A stretch of DNA of 64,000 bases from Oceanimonas smirnovii ATCC BAA-899 (GTDB lineage Bacteria; Pseudomonadota; Gammaproteobacteria; Enterobacterales; Aeromonadaceae): NCBI RefSeq assembly GCF_000381965.1, contig NZ_KB908458.1:124001-188000 (forward strand), read 5' to 3'. A program made the translations under genes and the position numbers. The notes below the pieces were generated by a model. The model was not told the origin of the DNA, did not search any database, and saw nothing but the letters and a program-made list of their open reading frames with translations. Shown here one piece after another: positions 46,101 through 54,533 of the stretch; positions within the stretch are counted from its first letter, which is position 1; each line of letters begins with the position of its first letter.

Positions 46101-46973
46101 TTATGCCTCCATGGCGGCTTTCAGTTTTTTCAGTGCGGTTTTCTCCAGCTGGCGAATACGCTCGGCAGAGACACCATATTCGTCGGCCAGGCTCTGCAGG
46201 GTGGTTTTATCATCTTCGTCCAGCCAGCGGGCCTGAATAATATGCTGGCTGCGCTCGTCCAGGGTACGCAGGGCAGCACGCAAACGCTGGTTAGCCGCCT
46301 GTTCCCAGTTCGATTCTTCCACCTGAGTGGCAACATCGGAACTTTTATCTTCCAGATACTGCACCGGGGAAAAGCTGCCTTCACGCTCATCGTCATCCGA
46401 TGCCAGATCAAATGCCTGATCCTGAGCACTCATGCGGGATTCCATCTCCAGCACTTCTGACGGTGACACGCCCAGATCTTCAGCGACCCGGTTGACTTCC
46501 TGCTGATTGAACCAGCCAAGACGCTTTTTGGACTTGCGCAGATTAAAGAACAATTTACGCTGGGCCTTGGTGGTGGCCACTTTGACCACCCGCCAGTTAC
46601 GCAGTACGTATTCGTGAATTTCGGCCTTGATCCAGTGCACCGCAAAAGACACCAGACGCACACCCACACCCGGATCAAAGCGTTTTACCGCTTTCATCAG
46701 GCCAATATTGCCTTCCTGGATCAGATCTGCCTGAGGCAGCCCATAACCGGCATAACTCTTGGCAATATGCACTACAAAGCGCAGGTGAGACATCACCAGC
46801 TGCCGGGCTGAACTCAGGTCACCCTCATTTTGCAGGCGCTCTGCCAGGGATTTTTCTTCTTCCGCACTGAGCACGGGAATCGTGTTCACTGCCTGGATAT
46901 AGGCCTCCAGGCTGCCCTGGGGAACCAGGGCAAAGTGGCGCTGTAAATCTGTCGTCATCAAACTCGTGTTCAT
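46101..46973 (-). CDS. rpoH: RNA polymerase sigma-32 (heat-shock sigma factor)
   Basis: 290 residues from the ATG at 46973, which follows GGAG by seven bases; an alternative ATG is five codons later. Region 2 ([20 protein letters not shown] near 78, then [20 protein letters not shown]), the RpoH box ([20 protein letters not shown] near 130) and region 4.2 ([20 protein letters not shown]) are all clear. It directs transcription of chaperone and protease genes. It follows ftsX on the same strand, the conserved ftsYEX-rpoH order. Confidence 0.97.
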   Translation of the reverse strand: MNTSLMTTDLQRHFALVPQGSLEAYIQAVNTIPVLSAEEEKSLAERLQNEGDLSSARQLVMSHLRFVVHIAKSYAGYGLPQADLIQEGNIGLMKAVKRFDPGVGVRLVSFAVHWIKAEIHEYVLRNWRVVKVATTKAQRKLFFNLRKSKKRLGWFNQQEVNRVAEDLGVSPSEVLEMESRMSAQDQAFDLASDDDEREGSFSPVQYLEDKSSDVATQVEESNWEQAANQRLRAALRTLDERSQHIIQARWLDEDDKTTLQSLADEYGVSAERIRQLEKTALKKLKAAMEA

Positions 46974-47134
46974 TACATGACTCCGTATATACGGCTTCGG
47001 TTGCTTGCTCTGCAATGACTTTGTCGACTCGTCCGGACGCTTGCCAGCGAGTGAAATTTATTCATTTATTACTAAAAGTCAAGGTAAGCAGCAAGCTGTG
47101 CTGCTCCCATAAGACCACACTCTGCCCTTATGGT

Positions 47135-48085
47135 TCAAGCCGGCTCTATGGCTCTTATGTGTCGGCGCACGGAAAAACCCGACGCCAGCAGGCTGAGCAG
47201 GGTGCCGGTCAGTACCAGCCAGAAGCTTTCATTCAGCCCCAGGCCCAGCAGCTCAAAGTCACTCTGATAAAGCGACGCCAGTGCACTGACCTTGTGGCTG
47301 AGCCAGAACACCATCACCAGCGTCAGCCACCAGGCCAGCAGCCCGCCGATAATGCCGTACCAGAGCCCCACATAAAGAAAAGGTCTGTGTATAAAGCCGT
47401 CGGTAGCACCCACCAGCTTCATTACTTCAATTTCGTAACGACAGCTGAGAATATTCAGCCGCAGGGTATTACTCACTACCAGCAGCACACCTGCCAGCAG
47501 CAGTACCGCCATGCCCACCACCGCCTGACGCAGCAACTCCACTATGCCCGACAACCGGGCCAGCCAGGCCATATCCAGGCGGGCTGTGTCTACCAGCGGC
47601 TCGGCATTCATGTCTGCCAGCAGCAGCTCAGCCATATCAGGCTGACGTCCGCTTTCCGACAAATTAAGAATGAGTACTGCCGGCAGCGGATTTTGCTCAA
47701 GCAGGTCCAGCGCCTCGGCAAAGCCGGCAGCACCACTGAAGTCGGCCAGCCCCTGCTCCGGGCTGATAAAGGTGACCTGACGAATTTCGCTCATACCCTC
47801 AAGCCGGGTTTTGAATTCCTTTATCTGAACCTCATCGGTGTTTTGCTTGAGATAAAGGCTGATCTGCGCCTGACTTTGCCAGAAACTGCTCACCGACTCG
47901 GCGTTTTTCAGCAGCACATAGAAGCTGGCGGGCAGCGCCAGGCTCACACCCAGCACCGCTATGGTCATCAGCGAGCTTAACGGCGTGCGCCACAGCTCAC
48001 CCAGACTGGCGAATAACTGACGCAGGTGATCCACCAGATACATGGCAAAACGCCGGTGCCAGCCCAGCTTGTGGATATTGCTCAT
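47135..48085 (-). CDS. ftsX: Cell-division ABC transporter-like permease FtsX
   Basis: 316 residues. The N-terminal cytoplasmic segment is followed by TM1 (LMTIAVLGVSLALPASFYVL), an extracytoplasmic domain of about 120 residues and three further membrane segments. With FtsE it activates the periplasmic amidase regulator EnvC at the septum. Overlaps ftsE by 4 bases (ATGA). Confidence 0.95.
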   Translation of the reverse strand: MSNIHKLGWHRRFAMYLVDHLRQLFASLGELWRTPLSSLMTIAVLGVSLALPASFYVLLKNAESVSSFWQSQAQISLYLKQNTDEVQIKEFKTRLEGMSEIRQVTFISPEQGLADFSGAAGFAEALDLLEQNPLPAVLILNLSESGRQPDMAELLLADMNAEPLVDTARLDMAWLARLSGIVELLRQAVVGMAVLLLAGVLLVVSNTLRLNILSCRYEIEVMKLVGATDGFIHRPFLYVGLWYGIIGGLLAWWLTLVMVFWLSHKVSALASLYQSDFELLGLGLNESFWLVLTGTLLSLLASGFSVRRHIRAIEPA

Positions 48086-48747
48086 ACCGGCACCTCCTGC
48101 TCCATGCGTCCGGCGTTAAGCCGCAGGGTACGGTAGCGCTGGGCGTTGATAAGACCGGTATCATGAGTGGCGATCAGCACACTGACGCCTACCCGGTTAA
48201 ATGATTCAAACAACCGTAAAATATCCATGGACAGTTCAGGATCCAGATTACCCGTGGGCTCATCTGCCAGCAGCAGCAGGGGTTTGTTCACAATGGCCCG
48301 GGCAATACCTACACGCTGCTGTTCACCACCGGACAGCATGGGCGGAAAGTAACGATCCTTACCGTGCAGACCGACCTTGTCGAGGGCAGCCGACACCCGC
48401 CTCTGAATATCGTGATGGCTGTAACCTTCAATCACCAGCGGCAGCGCCACGTTGTCGAACACGGTACGGCCCTGAATAAGGTGATGATCCTGAAAAATCA
48501 TACCGATGCGCCGGCGCACAAAGGGAATATCCCGCCGGGCAATACGGCTGACATTACGGCCGTTGAAAAACACCTGGCCGTCGGTGGGCCGCTCCATCAC
48601 GCTGATCAGCTTGAGCAAAGTACTTTTACCGGCCCCGGAGTGGCCGGTTAGGTATGCCATTTCACCCTTTTCCAAATGAAAGCTGACCTTCTGCAGCGCC
48701 TGAAAGCCGCCGCTGTATACCTTGCTAACCTGCTCAAAGCGGATCAT
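48082..48747 (-). CDS. ftsE: Cell-division ATP-binding protein FtsE
   Basis: 221 residues. Walker A GHSGAGKSTLLKLISVMERP near residue 36, signature MLSGGEQQRVGIARAIVNKP near 138, Walker B LLLADEPTGNLDPEL and H-loop IATHDTGLI are present. MIRFEQVSKVYSGGFQAL is the typical start. Forms the FtsEX complex with the next gene. Its ATG immediately follows the ftsY stop codon, so translation is coupled. Confidence 0.96.
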   Translation of the reverse strand: MIRFEQVSKVYSGGFQALQKVSFHLEKGEMAYLTGHSGAGKSTLLKLISVMERPTDGQVFFNGRNVSRIARRDIPFVRRRIGMIFQDHHLIQGRTVFDNVALPLVIEGYSHHDIQRRVSAALDKVGLHGKDRYFPPMLSGGEQQRVGIARAIVNKPLLLLADEPTGNLDPELSMDILRLFESFNRVGVSVLIATHDTGLINAQRYRTLRLNAGRMEQEVPV

Positions 48748-50352
48748 TTAGTCTTCCCGGCTGAATAGCGCCTCAATAAACTCGGAGGCATTAAAGGGAC
48801 GCAGATCGTCGATTTGTTCACCCACACCGATATAGCGAATGGGAATACCGAACTTATCGGCCACCGCAAAAATCACACCACCCTTGGCGGTGCCGTCCAG
48901 CTTACTGAGGGTAATGCCGGTAATGGGCACGGCGTCGTTGAAAATTTTGGCCTGGCTGAGTGCATTCTGACCAGTGCCCGCGTCCAGGGTGAGCATGATC
49001 TCGTGAGGTGCCGCCGGGTCGATTTTCTGCATGACCCGCACTATCTTTTTCAGCTCTTCCATCAGGTGTGCCTTGTTCTGCAGGCGACCGGCAGTATCGG
49101 CAATCAGTACATCCACCTTGCGTGCCTTAGCCGCTTCAACGGCGTCATAAATCACGGAGGCGGCATCGGCACCGGTGTGCTGTGCAATCACCGGAATGTC
49201 ATTACGCTCACCCCACACCTGCAACTGTTCAACGGCGGCGGCACGAAAGGTATCGCCGGCAGCCAGCATCACCGACTTGCCCTCGGCCTGAAACTGACGG
49301 GCCAGTTTGCCGATGGTGGTGGTTTTGCCCACACCATTGACGCCCACCATCAGGATCACATAGGGCTTGTGCTCGCTGTTAATTTCCAGCGGCTGATCTA
49401 CCTTGGCAAGGATTTCTCCCATTTCTTCCTTGAGCAGCTCATAGAGGGCTTCGCCGTCTTTCAGCTGCTTGCGGCTGGCCTGGCTGGTGAGATTGTCGAT
49501 AATCGACATGGTGGTTTCCACCCCCAGATCGGCGGTAAGCAACTGGGTTTCCAGCTCCTCAAACAGATCGTCATCAATCTTTTTACCGCGAAACAGGCCA
49601 AAAAAGCCGGAGCCCAGATTTTGCCGGGTTTTCAGCAGCCCAGCCTTAAGACGGGCAAAAAAGCCTTTTTTCGGCGTTTTTTCTGCCTGAGCAGCGGCTT
49701 CGTCAGCAAGGCGCTGTTCTTCCGCTTCCTGTGCCAGACGCTCCTGCTCGGCGGCTTCCGCTTCGGCGGCAAGACGCGCCTCTTCTTCTACTGCCAGGCG
49801 AGCTTCTTCTTCAGCCTTGGCTTCTGCGGCCAGCCGCGCTTCTTCTGCCGCCCTGGCTTCCGCCGCCAGCCGCGCTTCTTCTTCAGCCTTGGCTTCTGCG
49901 GCCAGCCGCGCTTCTTCTGCCGCCTTGGCTTCCGCCGCTAACCGCACTTCTTCTGCCGCCTTGGCTTCTGCGGCCAGCCGCGCCTCTTCAGCGGCCTTGG
50001 CTTCCGCTGCCAGCCGCGCTTCTTCTGCCGCCTTGGCTTCCGCCGCTAACCGCGCCTCTTCCGCGGCCTTGGCTTCCGCCGCCAGCCGCGCCTCTTCCGC
50101 GGCTTTGGCTTCCGCCGCCAGCCGGGCCTCTTCCGCGGCCTTGGCTTCCGCTGCCAGCCGCGCTTCTTCCGCCGCCTTGGCTTCGGCTACGGCTCGCTCT
50201 TCGGCCGCACGCTCTTTAAGTTGCGCTTCTACTTCGGCACCGTGGCCGGCTTCCGCTTCCGACTCTATTGCATTCTGTTCCTGTGTCTCTTCCGGCTGCT
50301 CTTCTTTCTTTTTGCCAAAGCCAAGCCAGGAGAAAAAACCTTTTTTCGCCAT
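48748..50352 (-). CDS. ftsY: Signal recognition particle receptor FtsY
   Basis: 534 residues from the ATG at 50352; an upstream TTG is possible. The membrane-targeting acidic domain (residues 1-225) contains eleven near-identical 12-residue units AEAKAAEEARLA. The N domain and GTPase G domain follow: G1 MVGVNGVGKTTTIGKLARQF near 333, G3 VLIADTAGRLQNKAHLMEEL, and G4 ITLSKLDGTAKGGVIFAVAD. It receives SRP-ribosome complexes at the membrane. First gene of ftsY-ftsE-ftsX. Confidence 0.97.
   Translation of the reverse strand: MAKKGFFSWLGFGKKKEEQPEETQEQNAIESEAEAGHGAEVEAQLKERAAEERAVAEAKAAEEARLAAEAKAAEEARLAAEAKAAEEARLAAEAKAAEEARLAAEAKAAEEARLAAEAKAAEEARLAAEAKAAEEVRLAAEAKAAEEARLAAEAKAEEEARLAAEARAAEEARLAAEAKAEEEARLAVEEEARLAAEAEAAEQERLAQEAEEQRLADEAAAQAEKTPKKGFFARLKAGLLKTRQNLGSGFFGLFRGKKIDDDLFEELETQLLTADLGVETTMSIIDNLTSQASRKQLKDGEALYELLKEEMGEILAKVDQPLEINSEHKPYVILMVGVNGVGKTTTIGKLARQFQAEGKSVMLAAGDTFRAAAVEQLQVWGERNDIPVIAQHTGADAASVIYDAVEAAKARKVDVLIADTAGRLQNKAHLMEELKKIVRVMQKIDPAAPHEIMLTLDAGTGQNALSQAKIFNDAVPITGITLSKLDGTAKGGVIFAVADKFGIPIRYIGVGEQIDDLRPFNASEFIEALFSRED
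49792..50187 (-). repeat. 36-bp tandem repeat inside ftsY
   Basis: Eleven consecutive 36-base units encode AEAKAAEEARLA with minor changes (one EVRLA, two AEEEARLA, one AEARAA). A truncated 8-residue unit and a decayed one follow toward the N domain. Synonymous differences are few, pointing to recent expansion by slippage or recombination. The product is a long charged, probably helical arm. Confidence 0.9.
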
Positions 50353-50507
50353 TATTGCCAATACTCGCTGTTGTTCGGAACGATTAGGGCTGGCCGCGAT
50401 TCGGCCGCTTCATTAGAATATCCGTCTTTTAATGCAGATATGCTCGTCCCTTAACGGGATGAAAAACCGCCTTATACTAGCACTTTATTGAAAGACGGCG
50501 AAACGAG

Positions 50508-51101
50508 ATGGCAAAAGCAAAACCGGCAAAAAAAACCACATCGGCCACGGGCCAGATAAGAATTATCGGCGGTCAGTGGCGCGGGCGAAAATTGCCGGTG
50601 CTGCACAGCGAAGGCTTAAGACCCACCACAGACAGAGTAAAAGAAACTCTGTTCAACTGGCTGATGTTTGATATTCGCGACAAGCGCTGCCTGGATCTGT
50701 TTGCCGGCAGCGGCAGCCTGGGGTTTGAAGCCCTTTCGCGCCACGCCGCTGAGGTAGTGATGGTGGAAAAAGACACAGCAGTGGCCAGCCAGCTTACTCG
50801 CAACCTGGCCAGTCTGCCAGAAGCGCCGGGCACAGTGGTCCAGGCAGATGCGATACAATATCTGCAACAACCGGCTCAGCCGTTTGAGCTGGTGTTTCTT
50901 GATCCGCCTTTTCATCAGGAGCTGTTGCCCCGAGTCTGTGAGCTGCTGGAAAAAAACGGCTGGCTTGCCGACAACGCCCTTATTTATATCGAACGGGAGC
51001 AGGGCCTGGCACTACCGGCACTGCCCGCCCACTGGCAGCTGCATAAAGACAAGCAGGCTGGTCAGGTCATTTACCAACTCTACCAAAGGGAGCAATGTTA
51101 A
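50508..51101 (+). CDS. rsmD: 16S rRNA (guanine966-N2)-methyltransferase
   Basis: 197 residues. IRIIGGQWRGRKLPVLHSEG near residue 18, LRPTTDRVKETLFNWLM, SAM motif LDLFAGSGSLGFEALSRHA and catalytic VFLDPPFHQ (DPPF) identify RsmD. It methylates G966 in 16S rRNA during 30S assembly. Divergent from ftsY, the conserved gammaproteobacterial arrangement; the DUF1145 gene follows directly. Confidence 0.96.
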   Translation: MAKAKPAKKTTSATGQIRIIGGQWRGRKLPVLHSEGLRPTTDRVKETLFNWLMFDIRDKRCLDLFAGSGSLGFEALSRHAAEVVMVEKDTAVASQLTRNLASLPEAPGTVVQADAIQYLQQPAQPFELVFLDPPFHQELLPRVCELLEKNGWLADNALIYIEREQGLALPALPAHWQLHKDKQAGQVIYQLYQREQC

Positions 51102-51103
51102 TA

Positions 51104-51388
51104 ATGAAGGTACTCAACCTGCTGATGCGGCTGATAATGCTGATGTTCTGGGCTGGCATTATTTATGCCCTGCTCGGCCCCGGCTTTGATGAAGCCGGCT
51201 CTACACCGCTGATTCTGGGTGCTGTTGTGCTGGTGATGCATATTCTTCAGATGGTGATGCTGAAACAGGTATCCAATCTGCTTAACCCCAGTGCCGGCGA
51301 TTATCTGGAAGTGCTGGTCTTTGGCTCTTTTGCCATGCACCGCCACCGCGCCCGCCTGAAAGAACTGACCGGGCAGCAAAAACGATAA
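51104..51388 (+). CDS. Small inner-membrane protein, YhhL (DUF1145) family
   Basis: 94 residues from the ATG at 51104, two bases after the rsmD stop; a start at 51095 overlapping rsmD is also possible. Two membrane segments (LMRLIMLMFWAGIIYALLGP and LILGAVVLVMHILQMVML) and a basic C-terminus. It occupies the position of yhhL after rsmD in E. coli and has the same size and pattern. Function unknown. Confidence 0.75.
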   Translation: MKVLNLLMRLIMLMFWAGIIYALLGPGFDEAGSTPLILGAVVLVMHILQMVMLKQVSNLLNPSAGDYLEVLVFGSFAMHRHRARLKELTGQQKR

Positions 51389-51392
51389 GTCA

Positions 51393-51710
51393 CTACTCCG
51401 GGCCTTCGGGTCCGGAGCCACACTGCCAGCAAATTTCAAAACTGACATCGTTTTCTTCTCCACACGCACGGCAAAACCAGCTACCATCCTCTTTGTGCTG
51501 ATAGTGCTGTACAAACTCACGAGCCTGCTGCCAGTTTCCCGCGGATACCAGCAGAGTAATCTGAGCCACATCCATGGGCAGCTCACCCAGCGCCCCTGAC
51601 AGCGCTTCGCCTTTTAACCGCACATCAATACCCCGGCTTTCCAGCGCTCCTTTAAGAGCATGGGCTTCCAGGCTGTTGGCGGCATCAAATACTCGTATCC
51701 AGTCGTTCAT
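51393..51710 (-). CDS. DUF2007-type protein with C-terminal zinc ribbon
   Basis: 105 residues. Residues 1-70 (WIRVFDAANSLEAHALKGAL, then ESRGIDVRLKGEAL) fit the DUF2007 putative signal-transducing domain. The C-terminus has FCRACGEENDVSFEICWQCG, two CxxC knuckles typical of a zinc ribbon. Function unknown. Convergent with the YhhL-like gene with four bases between the stops; the csrB terminator lies behind its start. Confidence 0.75.
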   Translation of the reverse strand: MNDWIRVFDAANSLEAHALKGALESRGIDVRLKGEALSGALGELPMDVAQITLLVSAGNWQQAREFVQHYQHKEDGSWFCRACGEENDVSFEICWQCGSGPEGPE

Positions 51711-51734
51711 TCACTCACTGCCAAATGCACAATA

Positions 51735-51767
51735 GAAAAAGGGGGTGACGTCATGTCACCCCCTTTT
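51735..51767 (-). terminator. Terminator of the CsrB-type sRNA
   Basis: A 13-bp stem AAAAGGGGGTGAC / GTCACCCCCTTTT with an ATGAC loop, followed on the minus strand by a T-run. Confidence 0.88.
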
Positions 51768-52009
51768 GGGTTGTCGTATGGTTAATCCGTAAACCAAGTT
51801 GCTCCCTGCAATCCCTGACAATACCTTTTCCTTAAGGTGTTCCTCTTACCGTTCCTTCGGCGCGTCCTTATGGTCTTCCTGACCGCAGTTCATCCTGAGC
51901 TGCCTGACTGTCTCCGTCCGGGGAGGTGTCCTTTACCGCATCCTGCGGTGATCCTTATGCCGTTCCTGGCAGCCGGTCTGTCCTGACCAACTTCTCTTTG
52001 CTTCCTGCA
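51735..52009 (-). ncRNA. csrB: CsrB/CsrC-family regulatory sRNA
   Basis: About 275 nucleotides on the minus strand with roughly 16 GGA motifs, mostly CAGGA or AAGGA at the tips of small hairpins (for example CCGCAGGATGCGG and CCTTAAGGAAAAGG), the decoy sites for the RNA-binding protein CsrA. The stretch AAAGGACACCTCC is shared with E. coli CsrB. The 3' end carries CAGGGAGCAAC and a strong terminator. A sigma-70 promoter and a GacA/UvrY box lie upstream. It should titrate CsrA and relieve repression of its mRNA targets. The 5' end is inferred from the promoter. Confidence 0.88.
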
Positions 52010-52015
52010 CCACTA

Positions 52016-52043
52016 ACTATAGAGAAGTTTTCTTTTGCCTCAA
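52016..52043 (-). promoter_or_regulatory. csrB promoter
   Basis: On the minus strand TTGAGG (52043-52038) and TATAGT (52021-52016) with a 16-base spacer. Transcription would begin about seven bases downstream, just before the first CAGGA. Confidence 0.7.
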
Positions 52044-52178
52044 GCGGCCCACAGACCAAAAAGACTGCCCGCTTACTCGCTTAAAACCAACGAACAACAC
52101 AAAGCACTGTTTAATAAAACAAATACCAAAAACAGAAGCATAAAATTCGCAACTGAAAGCGCCTTCTCCCACACTCAA

Positions 52179-52196
52179 AGTAAGAGATCTCTTACA
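52179..52196 (-). promoter_or_regulatory. GacA/UvrY-type upstream activating box
   Basis: On the minus strand TGTAAG-AGATCT-CTTACT, matching the GacA/UvrY/VarA consensus TGTAAG-N6-CTTACA at 11 of 12 fixed positions. It lies about 170-190 bases upstream of the proposed csrB start, similar to the distal UvrY site of E. coli csrB. Confidence 0.8.
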
Positions 52197-52297
52197 CTCA
52201 AACGGGCCGTTTTCCTTATACTGTCTCGCGGAAACAAAAACAGTGGCACCCCGGCCTTCGCTTTCTTAGGATAAACCTGTCTATATAAGGAGGGTTT

Positions 52298-53158
52298 ATG
52301 AACCAAATAGAATTACCTTCATCATTGGTATCTCCCGAGTGGCTATCGAAGCATCTGACACACCAGGATGTGGTGGTGCTGGACGCCAGCTGGCATATGC
52401 CCGCCAGCGGCCGCAATGGCGCAGAGGAATGGCAACAACAGCGTATTCCCGGCTCCCGCTTCTTTGATTTTGATGGCCGGATTAAAGATCAGCACACCAG
52501 CTTGCCCCATATGCTGCCGGACGAAAAACTGTTTTCAAAAGAGGTGTCAGCACTTGGTATCAGCAATCACCACATTGTAGTGATTTACGACAGTCTGGGG
52601 CTGTTTGCCGCCCCCCGCGCCTGGTGGATGTTTCGCGCCATGGGTCACCACAAGGTGGCCGTGCTGAACGGCGGCCTGCCGGCCTGGCAGCAAGCCGGTC
52701 TGCCGCTGGAACAAACTGCACCGGCGGCGGTACCTCCCGGCCAGTTCAGCGCCAGGCTGCAGCCGGGCTGGATCGCCGATGCCGATATCGTAGCCCGGGC
52801 ACTGCAGCAAAATAACTCGCGCGTACTCGATGCCCGCAGCCGGGAGCGCTTCAGCGGGACGGCTGCCGATCCTCGTCCGGGCGTGCGTGCCGGTCATATG
52901 CCCGGTGCTCTGTGCCTGCCTTTTAATGAGTTGCTGCAAGACGGCCGCATGCTGCCGGAGCAAGAGCTGGCAGCCATTTTCGCACCTCTGCTGACGCCGG
53001 AGCAGACACTGATTTGCACCTGTGGCTCAGGAGTAACTGCAGCCATTCTGGCACTGGGAGCAGAACTTGCCGGCCATAAGAACATTGCCGTTTATGATGG
53101 TTCCTGGACCGAATGGGGAGGATCCGCGGACCGGCCGGTAGAAAAAGACGTCTGTTGA
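52298..53158 (+). CDS. sseA: 3-Mercaptopyruvate sulfurtransferase
   Basis: 286 residues, two rhodanese domains (about 10-135 and 155-280). The active-site loop ICTCGSGVTAAILAL near residue 236 has CGSGVT, the mercaptopyruvate type rather than the CRKGVT of thiosulfate sulfurtransferases. It transfers sulfur from 3-mercaptopyruvate to thiol acceptors or cyanide. Strong ribosome site AAGGAGG. Divergent from csrB and sharing its upstream DNA. Confidence 0.93.
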   Translation: MNQIELPSSLVSPEWLSKHLTHQDVVVLDASWHMPASGRNGAEEWQQQRIPGSRFFDFDGRIKDQHTSLPHMLPDEKLFSKEVSALGISNHHIVVIYDSLGLFAAPRAWWMFRAMGHHKVAVLNGGLPAWQQAGLPLEQTAPAAVPPGQFSARLQPGWIADADIVARALQQNNSRVLDARSRERFSGTAADPRPGVRAGHMPGALCLPFNELLQDGRMLPEQELAAIFAPLLTPEQTLICTCGSGVTAAILALGAELAGHKNIAVYDGSWTEWGGSADRPVEKDVC

Positions 53159-53162
53159 TAAT

Positions 53163-53192
53163 AAAAAACCCGCCAGGATGGCGGGTTTTTTA
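53163..53192 (+). terminator. Terminator of sseA / yijD
   Basis: AAAACCCGCC-AGGAT-GGCGGGTTTTTT, a 10-bp stem with T-runs on both strands, between the convergent genes. Confidence 0.85.
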
Positions 53193-53211
53193 TTATTCAT
53201 GGCACAGCGGC

Positions 53212-53589
53212 TTATTTCTGAGCTTCCGCATCGGGGGCCGGACGCTCAGCTACCCCCATTTTGAGGGCAAGCCAGATTACCAGAACCAGAGTAATCATCA
53301 CTGACAGGAAGTTGGTACCCATTTCCGGGAACTGAGTACGCAAAAACGCTGAATAACCAAATACCCCGATCAAAAAGCTCAGCAAGGTACAAACCGGAGT
53401 GTCACCTTCCATCGGTGCGCTCAGATACTCCTGATACAGCATGTAGGCTGCCAGCACCAGAGAGATGATGGGAAACACGGAAAACGCCAGTTCACTGACA
53501 CTCAGAGTAGCCAGGGTGGCGTTACCACACAGGCCTACCAGCAGTGCCAGCAGTATGGGTTTACGGCGAACATTCTTCTTTCCAGACAT
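53212..53589 (-). CDS. yijD: Inner-membrane protein YijD (DUF1422)
   Basis: 125 residues from the ATG at 53589 (MSGKKNVRRKPILLALLVGL). Four membrane segments are visible. It lies 22 bases after fabR on the same strand, exactly as in E. coli (fabR-yijD). Biochemical function unknown. Confidence 0.88.
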   Translation of the reverse strand: MSGKKNVRRKPILLALLVGLCGNATLATLSVSELAFSVFPIISLVLAAYMLYQEYLSAPMEGDTPVCTLLSFLIGVFGYSAFLRTQFPEMGTNFLSVMITLVLVIWLALKMGVAERPAPDAEAQK

Positions 53590-53611
53590 AGTGATCCTTC
53601 CTGATTTAGGC

Positions 53612-54223
53612 CTAGAGCCGTTTTGCTTTATTATATGCATCTGCGCCCTTGGCGATCATGCGCAGCTGCAGAATCATGCGTTCCGCCAGCACGGCACGCT
53701 CATCTTCGTTCATATCCAGTGCATCGGCACCGGCACTGAACACCAAAGTGACCATGGCCTGGGCCTGAGCCTCAGCATAATCACGGCTGGTCTTCTGCTT
53801 TTCTTCGAGGTAGTCGGTCAGTTCAGCGGTAAAATGCTGAATCTCCCGCGCCACCGCCTGACGAAAAGCTGCAGAAGTGCCCGATCGCTCCCGCAGTAAC
53901 AGACGGAACACATCAGGACTGTTGTCGATAAATTCCATAAAGGTTTTTACCGAGATTTGTATAACGCTGCCCCCGTCGGCAATACGCTGACGGGCTTGCC
54001 GCATCAGCTGACGCAGGGTCAATCCGCCTTCATCTACCAGGGTCAGCCCCAGCTCTTCCATGTCTTTAAAATGACGATAGAAAGAAGTGGGTGCAAGCCC
54101 GGCCTCCCGGGCAACTTCTCGTAAGCTGAGACCGGAAAAGCTTCGCTCGGCACTTAACTGTCGAAAGGCCGCTTCAACCAGAGACCGACGGGTTTTTTCT
54201 TTTTGCTGCGCGCGAACGCCCAC
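53612..54223 (-). CDS. fabR: TetR-family repressor of unsaturated fatty acid synthesis
   Basis: 203 residues. The helix-turn-helix [20 protein letters not shown] with the following [11 protein letters not shown] (residues 29-60) and the acyl-binding C-terminal domain match FabR. FabR senses unsaturated acyl-ACP/CoA and represses fabA and fabB. The neighbour yijD confirms the assignment. Confidence 0.94.
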   Translation of the reverse strand: MGVRAQQKEKTRRSLVEAAFRQLSAERSFSGLSLREVAREAGLAPTSFYRHFKDMEELGLTLVDEGGLTLRQLMRQARQRIADGGSVIQISVKTFMEFIDNSPDVFRLLLRERSGTSAAFRQAVAREIQHFTAELTDYLEEKQKTSRDYAEAQAQAMVTLVFSAGADALDMNEDERAVLAERMILQLRMIAKGADAYNKAKRL

Positions 54224-54533
54224 GACACACCAGACTCAAAACTTTAGTGGACCGATCATACCCTGTTTGTAGCAGAGCAGTCAGCCCCAGTGGCTGAATT
54301 TGTGACTATTCGCGCCAATGTCGATGGATGAGCACAGTGAGCGTAAACCCTCTTTCGCCGCCTCAATTTTAATCATTTCATGATGTTTGGCTTTCGATAG
54401 CGCCCTGATCACTATGTAACCCTAAGTGCCAGAGTTTTCTTTGACAAAAACTCTGCAAAACTCCATAGTTTTCGCAATTTTCTATTGAAGTGAAGTGTAC
54501 GCTTTAGTTTACACCCATCAGGAGCAAGCAGAC
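54224..54533. other. Divergent promoter region, fabR and Na+ transporter
   Basis: 310 bases without a gene. A good sigma-70 promoter for the transporter lies at 54441-54469 (TTGACA, 17 bases, CATAGT). An inverted repeat AGAGTTTT ... AAAACTCT (54431-54454) overlaps the -35 box. Nothing else stands out on the fabR side. Confidence 0.5.
54441..54469 (+). promoter_or_regulatory. Promoter of the NSS transporter with overlapping inverted repeat
   Basis: TTGACA-N17-CATAGT. The flanking repeat AGAGTTTT / AAAACTCT places the -35 element inside a possible operator loop. Confidence 0.6.

Noticed and set aside
48814-49941. Plus-strand open frame opposite ftsY
   Set aside because: Mirror of ftsY; its C-terminal repeats (FFCRLGFRRQP-like) are the antisense of the AEAKAAEEARLA units.
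49792-50187. Regular repeats that could suggest a CRISPR array
   Set aside because: The 36-bp units are contiguous with no spacers and are translated in frame as part of ftsY.
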